Made by a program: the position numbers and the translations under genes
The notes under the pieces: generated by a model
Databases searched by the model: none
What the model was told of the DNA's origin: nothing
The model's input: only the letters and a program-made list of their open reading frames with translations
Shown here: one piece after another, positions 60,901 to 64,000 of the stretch
Layout of the letters: each line of letters starts with the position of its first letter
How positions within the stretch are numbered: the stretch's first letter is position 1
Source: Meira nashicola
Lineage: Eukaryota > Basidiomycota > Exobasidiomycetes > Exobasidiales > Brachybasidiaceae
NCBI GenBank assembly: GCA_001600355.1
Contig: BCJU01000001.1
Location: forward strand, 6,262,013-6,326,012
Direction: 5' to 3'
DNA length: 64,000 nucleotides

Positions 60901-62779
60901 AAGTGCTGCCCTGGTTGGATTGGGTTTTGTCTTTTTAGGCAGCTACGATGCATGGGCAAGTCGGATGGCCTTACGTGCTTTAAGTACTGATCTAGTCATG
61001 ACGGACGATAATCAAATGTTACGTAGGGAATGCTTTTCTCTTTCTGCAGGATTCTCTTTAGGTTTGATTTGCTTGGGCAAAGGAAGGCAACAAAAAACTA
61101 GCGTCGAGATTGAACGTGAAATTGTTCCTCACTTGGAGATTGTTATTAAGCCGTGTTTTTCAGAAAGTAGCAAAAGAACTTCATCATCACAAAATATGAA
61201 AAGTTTTTCTGCTTTTGAATGGCGACCAGACATATCTTTGACTACCACACCGGCTTCGATCGCATTAGCACTCATATATTTACGAAGCAATCGAGAAGAT
61301 ATTGCTGCAAAGCTTGCCCTACCAAAACATTTTTGCGATTTGATCGAAATTAGACCGGATATTTTACAGATCCGTATTCTCTGCAGATCTTTGATCATGT
61401 GGGATGCAATCAAACCAACACAACAATGGCTCAAATCTACCTTGCCTTCCTTCTTCCACAAACTCGATTTCGATACAAGCGAAGATGAATGTGAAAATGT
61501 TCAATTAGCATTCTACAATATGCGAATAGGAGCAATTTTTGCCATCGGACTTAAATTTGCTGGTTCAAACGATCGAACAGCAAAAGAATGTTTGTTGAAC
61601 CAATTGTCAATGATTCAATCGAAAGCGGAGGTCAGACCGATCACGTTCTTTGATAAAGTTCGTCAACAAGCTTTGCGATCTGCGATTGATACAACTTTGA
61701 CTAGTCTTGCAATTATCACGGCTGGCTCAGGAGATGTAGAAATCATGAAACTGATCCGAAAAACGCTGTTCAAATCGGATCAAATGCGTTATGGAAATTA
61801 TATGGCTTCCACGATGGCTATGGGCATGTTGTTCTTAGGGGGAGGTAGATATACATTGGGCTCTTCGGATATTGCAATCGCTGCTCTGTTGATCGCATTC
61901 TTTCCTTTATATCCGATCAATGCACAAGACAATCGAGCTTATCTGCAAGCCTATCGACATTTTTGGATCTTGGCTGTTGAAGCACGTTTATTGAGCGTAA
62001 AGGATATCGCAAACGGTCAAACTTCACATACTCCAATTGACATTTTATCAAGAAAGGGGGAGAGTGATCGAGGAGAAACACCATGCGTTCTCCCTGAAGT
62101 GGATCAAATTGACACGATTCGAATCGCGTCAGATCGTTATTTGCATGCAGCAGTTGATGTCAAGGCTAACAAGCGTCATAGACGTTCTCTTTTGGATGCT
62201 CAGACACTGTTCGCAATGAGGCATTTAGCAACACTGAGTCACGAGAAAGATCCACACGGATGTGCTAGCTTGTTCGAACAACGAAAGGGGTTAGAAGTGC
62301 AATTGAGCATTCCACAAAAGTCACACATTTCCAGTGCAACTATTCGTTCATGGCAACAAGAATCAGAATCTATTGCGGCTGAGATTCGAGCATCAATCGA
62401 TAGACCGATGGTAAGAATTGCTTTGGATACAATTTACGGCGGTGATCATCAAACGAAAGATCTTCAAAACAAAGCAGAAGAAGTTGCCCTTGAGCTTTTC
62501 ATGGTCCAATCACTCTCTCATTGTTTATGTCAGGATAAGTTACCTATTTGGTCAAATCTTATTTTGCTCTACACCAAATCATGCAAAATTATTCGAACTT
62601 TCGAATCGGAAAAAGCAGACAAAATAACAATTGGAGATAGGATGTTCATGATCGATTTAGCTTTCCTTCACCGCAACCAAGATCGAATTGCGTCACTTTT
62701 CAACAATTCACTTCTTATTCCTCAAAATTTTATTGCAAGACTACTTCATCGTATCGAAGAACAAATCACGAGGCTGTGA
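57941..62779 (+). CDS. APC1: Anaphase-promoting complex subunit 1 (APC1)
   Basis: 1612 aa, intronless, start ATG at 57941. The N-terminal part has VELYWNDNRLIWSVAG, typical of the APC1 beta-propeller-like region. A Ser/Arg-rich segment follows near 300-400. The C-terminal half carries the proteasome/cyclosome (PC) repeats shared with Rpn1/Rpn2: HAGFIFGLGLQGQLRNLG, LLLGIAVSFVGSCD, AALVGLGFVFLGSYD, SLSAGFSLGLICLGKG, MRIGAIFAIGLKFAGSND and TMAMGMLFLGGG (about 900-1310). APC1 is the largest scaffold of the anaphase-promoting complex, which ubiquitinates mitotic cyclins and securin. Another ATG five bases upstream starts a short frame (17 codons) and is probably irrelevant or a minor uORF. Confidence 0.94.
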   Translation: MLSDVKGNTLCQRAIKVDQIVQNARTRSSNERDDFDNQLNIFLPCPGSQSESWQLKQLRAFFGRKGSLSHSEHSGVSTKTLGKSRDQREREVELYWNDNRLIWSVAGIAIRTFGFEESVRWACWAWFDMQEREGESTKGRKVQRALCIFLQSSMIIQFPHTGQEYVKRLDFEVMKVVNLDVGIFIQRRSEREDQKRYERSLHADRDFDLDAIFQDEPLPTLFYLRRPLDDLKPVQVMEVSEGMRRASSRPFSLTEESSKLFNSINEKIVSIHRIKTKNLPASDVLVTISDDDKRVHFYSLRIKSLSESKNANHANEVPPKRPRLSSATRGRTSSYRRTSRLESRSSIAAGQSMRMSMGAAGQRMGSSIIASGHAHLYGMGLPSINSAPRQEVADIQMEEADGIRHSIQSIDGRRVSEDRGLIEQIIQPNVVSSPHHGDRLIEDILDACDSTYVSKVHQGLQMEEPTTGQTRWQKFCSIFFQEPKAKVDSSKVEETAWNRMLLSASKEESMHAQLLPSLLGSNQKSVSHTTTLNKNMDPASTVLMLNMIAQDIRLDTRRISIDLEKVASLILSIAIQSKWSKWIDYWSSIIGVSCLTESSTSDTMNHEPILYDIYDDLSDVITNQSPAKTNVTLRPRSARIKSVYEALWQPLASFELMSGRMCSTADARSYNVVEAMMANDIDQDFLQNVPLPIALPILEACNVSRSDPPLLWSQKAYGFIGRPDLALQLSKEIQAESERSRKDINNSVENAKAQRGNAPKLPGICFQLFNKDHRLTDVSNMLQTHRAVATRGPAEAQVDEEMMAEQQKRIFVSVSDRLKATSVGRAMFLLSSQPIQMARQLKISPVCLRIRMLCHCIVTHREPDAESAEMEWPEFHNGVSAALMLATDEVQVESSWIYSQTSSSFNSRHAGFIFGLGLQGQLRNLGKIHAHHYLSNRHLTTTIGLLLGIAVSFVGSCDVMAKALMSIHLIHTLPTHSKPLKTTMLEQSAALVGLGFVFLGSYDAWASRMALRALSTDLVMTDDNQMLRRECFSLSAGFSLGLICLGKGRQQKTSVEIEREIVPHLEIVIKPCFSESSKRTSSSQNMKSFSAFEWRPDISLTTTPASIALALIYLRSNREDIAAKLALPKHFCDLIEIRPDILQIRILCRSLIMWDAIKPTQQWLKSTLPSFFHKLDFDTSEDECENVQLAFYNMRIGAIFAIGLKFAGSNDRTAKECLLNQLSMIQSKAEVRPITFFDKVRQQALRSAIDTTLTSLAIITAGSGDVEIMKLIRKTLFKSDQMRYGNYMASTMAMGMLFLGGGRYTLGSSDIAIAALLIAFFPLYPINAQDNRAYLQAYRHFWILAVEARLLSVKDIANGQTSHTPIDILSRKGESDRGETPCVLPEVDQIDTIRIASDRYLHAAVDVKANKRHRRSLLDAQTLFAMRHLATLSHEKDPHGCASLFEQRKGLEVQLSIPQKSHISSATIRSWQQESESIAAEIRASIDRPMVRIALDTIYGGDHQTKDLQNKAEEVALELFMVQSLSHCLCQDKLPIWSNLILLYTKSCKIIRTFESEKADKITIGDRMFMIDLAFLHRNQDRIASLFNNSLLIPQNFIARLLHRIEEQITRL

Positions 62780-63373
62780 TGATAATCATCAGGGTTGAGG
62801 GCATACATAGTCATGATACGCAAAATCGTGAGATTTTTAATGGGACTCGGATTTTGTCTTAAATTAGCTTCGCACCGTGCGCTGCGCGGTGGATTATTGT
62901 GCTGTTGCTGTGCAACGGAGATTCTTGGCGTGAAGTTCAACGGAGATTGTTGGCGTGAAATAAATGAATTTTCTAGCTCTTTTTCATTAATATACGCGCG
63001 TGTGAAGTTACCTAGCGCTAAAATCGGAAAATCGGTCAAAAATGATCGGAAAGATGGAATTGGCGAAAGAACAAAGACTTATCCACGCGGATTTTAGCGT
63101 AAATTTCTCAACAATATTTGCCGCTTATGTGGATTATTTACGCCAATATAGCCCCGCATATATTGCGCTGAGCGCATCAAGTCTAAAAAGTCACAATTGA
63201 AATGCGCGTAAACCCGAAAGCAAGGCAAGGCAAAGGGAGCAATTGGTCACGCTGACTACTGTTCAAACGACGCTCATATCATTAGAAAAATCTGTATCCA
63301 TTGAAAAAAAAGCGGGACCGAATCTGACTACATACAAAAAAGATAGTACCAAACGAATTTTCTATGAAGAAGA
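62780..63373. other. Convergent intergenic region with small repeats
   Basis: About 590 bases. It contains a GC-rich ACCGTGCGCTGCGCGGT stretch at about 62875-62891, a direct repeat of about 25 bases (CAACGGAGATT.TTGGCGTGAA) near 62914-62963, and a TGCGCTGAGCGCA palindrome near 63164-63176. No gene seen. Confidence 0.5.
62914..62963. repeat. 25-bp direct repeat, two copies
   Basis: CAACGGAGATTCTTGGCGTG and CAACGGAGATTGTTGGCGTG follow each other with a short AAGTT-type link. Only one or two bases differ. Confidence 0.75.
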
Positions 63374-64000
63374 TTAAGTAGCAAAATTGGTAAAATTGTT
63401 GTATAAATTTCTTTCGCTTGAAGGAACGCTCATTGCTAAAGGCGTGACTGGATTAAAGCTAAAAGGGTTATTGCGTGTACATAAAAATCTTTTTAATTCT
63501 GGCATACTTGAAGGTTCATTTGGAGAAGGAACGCTGGCCCGTTTCCCCTGATCAGGATGAAAAGGACTTGTTGGCCAAAGACTAAAAATTGCTTGTGCTT
63601 CTTCGGTAATATTGGAAAATCGCCTTTTATCAGCGGTGAAATCTTGTTCTGAGAGATTCGTTAATTCGCCGATTGAAGAATCAGTGCTAAAATCTTGCAA
63701 TTGAATTTGCATATCCGTGAACAATGGAATATTTTGTTCCATTTGATTCATTTGTGGTGATGTGGAAATTTCTTCAGATTCTTGACGAAAATTTTTTATC
63801 GTTCTATCTCCCACTTCATCTTTCTCCTGTGCTTCATTTGACGGTCTCAAATTCGCCATCGGCAACGTCGGTCCTTTAAAATCGGGTATCGTCATTCCGA
63901 AAGTGCCTGTCATGGAGTCTAAAAAAGAACTGTTTGAAGCGGCAAGGGCAAAGATGGAACGAGGAGGTACCATTTGTGATTTTTGTTCTGCTTGTTGAAG
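63374..64000 (-). CDS. Partial gene, C-terminal part of an unrecognised protein
   Basis: The minus-strand frame is open from the window edge to a stop at 63374, giving 208 residues of the C-terminal end; the start lies beyond 64000. The segment is rich in Ser, Asn, Gln and Pro, probably disordered, with no clear domain. Several SP/TP-type sites are visible (EEISTSPQM, SLWPTSPFHP). The frame reads through the internal Met at 63973, so that Met need not be the start. Convergent with APC1. No family recognised. Confidence 0.6.
   Translation of the reverse strand, partial: LQQAEQKSQMVPPRSIFALAASNSSFLDSMTGTFGMTIPDFKGPTLPMANLRPSNEAQEKDEVGDRTIKNFRQESEEISTSPQMNQMEQNIPLFTDMQIQLQDFSTDSSIGELTNLSEQDFTADKRRFSNITEEAQAIFSLWPTSPFHPDQGKRASVPSPNEPSSMPELKRFLCTRNNPFSFNPVTPLAMSVPSSERNLYNNFTNFAT

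Noticed and set aside
1..64000. CRISPR arrays, bacterial operons or riboswitches
   Set aside because: Gene structure and content are eukaryotic. The only regular repeats are microsatellites and coding minisatellites.

Overview
The window is nuclear DNA of a fungus, most likely a basidiomycete. Protein genes are compact and either intronless or split by short introns (about 55-80 nt) with GT(A/G)AGT donors and CTGAC/CTAAC-like branch sites. Two tRNA genes carry introns after anticodon position 37. The conserved genes (SNF1 kinase beta subunit, exocyst Sec3, TAF1, APC1, Usp39/Sad1, SF3B5, mitochondrial ACP, bL17m) are all eukaryotic and fungal in style. The sequence looks AT-rich by eye. Placement below Basidiomycota (perhaps Ustilaginomycotina) is a guess, and nothing here fixes the species.

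Layout. 1-9.8 kb: a partial gene running off the left edge, an RNF216-like RBR ubiquitin ligase, a two-exon SNF1/AMPK beta subunit with an N-myristoylation start, a three-exon mitochondrial acyl carrier protein, and mitochondrial ribosomal protein bL17m. 10.0-26.0 kb: the most unusual part, seven consecutive minus-strand genes of one family that I do not recognise. They are built from three interchangeable modules: A (N-terminal, helical), B (middle, with a CWT.Q.D ... GLN signature) and C (C-terminal, beta-rich, with a P.WL ... KGA signature). Acidic linkers join the modules, and most contain SUMO-interaction-like I/V-D-L-T/S motifs. Splice positions at the B and C boundaries are conserved between copies. 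26.2-35 kb: a fungal protein of unknown function, Sec3, the splicing factor SF3B5 in four small exons, and a secreted, probably GPI-anchored alpha/beta-hydrolase-like protein whose nucleophile serine position is glycine.

35-49 kb: an alternative (type II) NADH dehydrogenase, a 14-TM DHA2-type MFS transporter, aspartyl aminopeptidase, the inactive deubiquitinase-like splicing factor Usp39/Sad1, a small nuclear-looking protein with a PIP-box-like motif, and a mitochondrial SLS1-like protein. 49-64 kb: TAF1, a 1088-aa Ser-rich disordered protein, tRNA-Asp(GTC) and tRNA-Ala(CGC), APC1, and a partial gene running off the right edge.

Apart from the family array the genes are unrelated housekeeping genes, often in divergent pairs sharing a short promoter (ACP/bL17m, family copy 7/26.2-kb gene, Usp39/45.3-kb gene, SLS1-like/TAF1). 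Short GC-rich palindromic elements (GCGCAGCGC or GGCGCC type) recur in the intergenic spaces, including upstream of every family copy. The window has one 5-base N gap, inside a 15-bp coding repeat of family copy 3.
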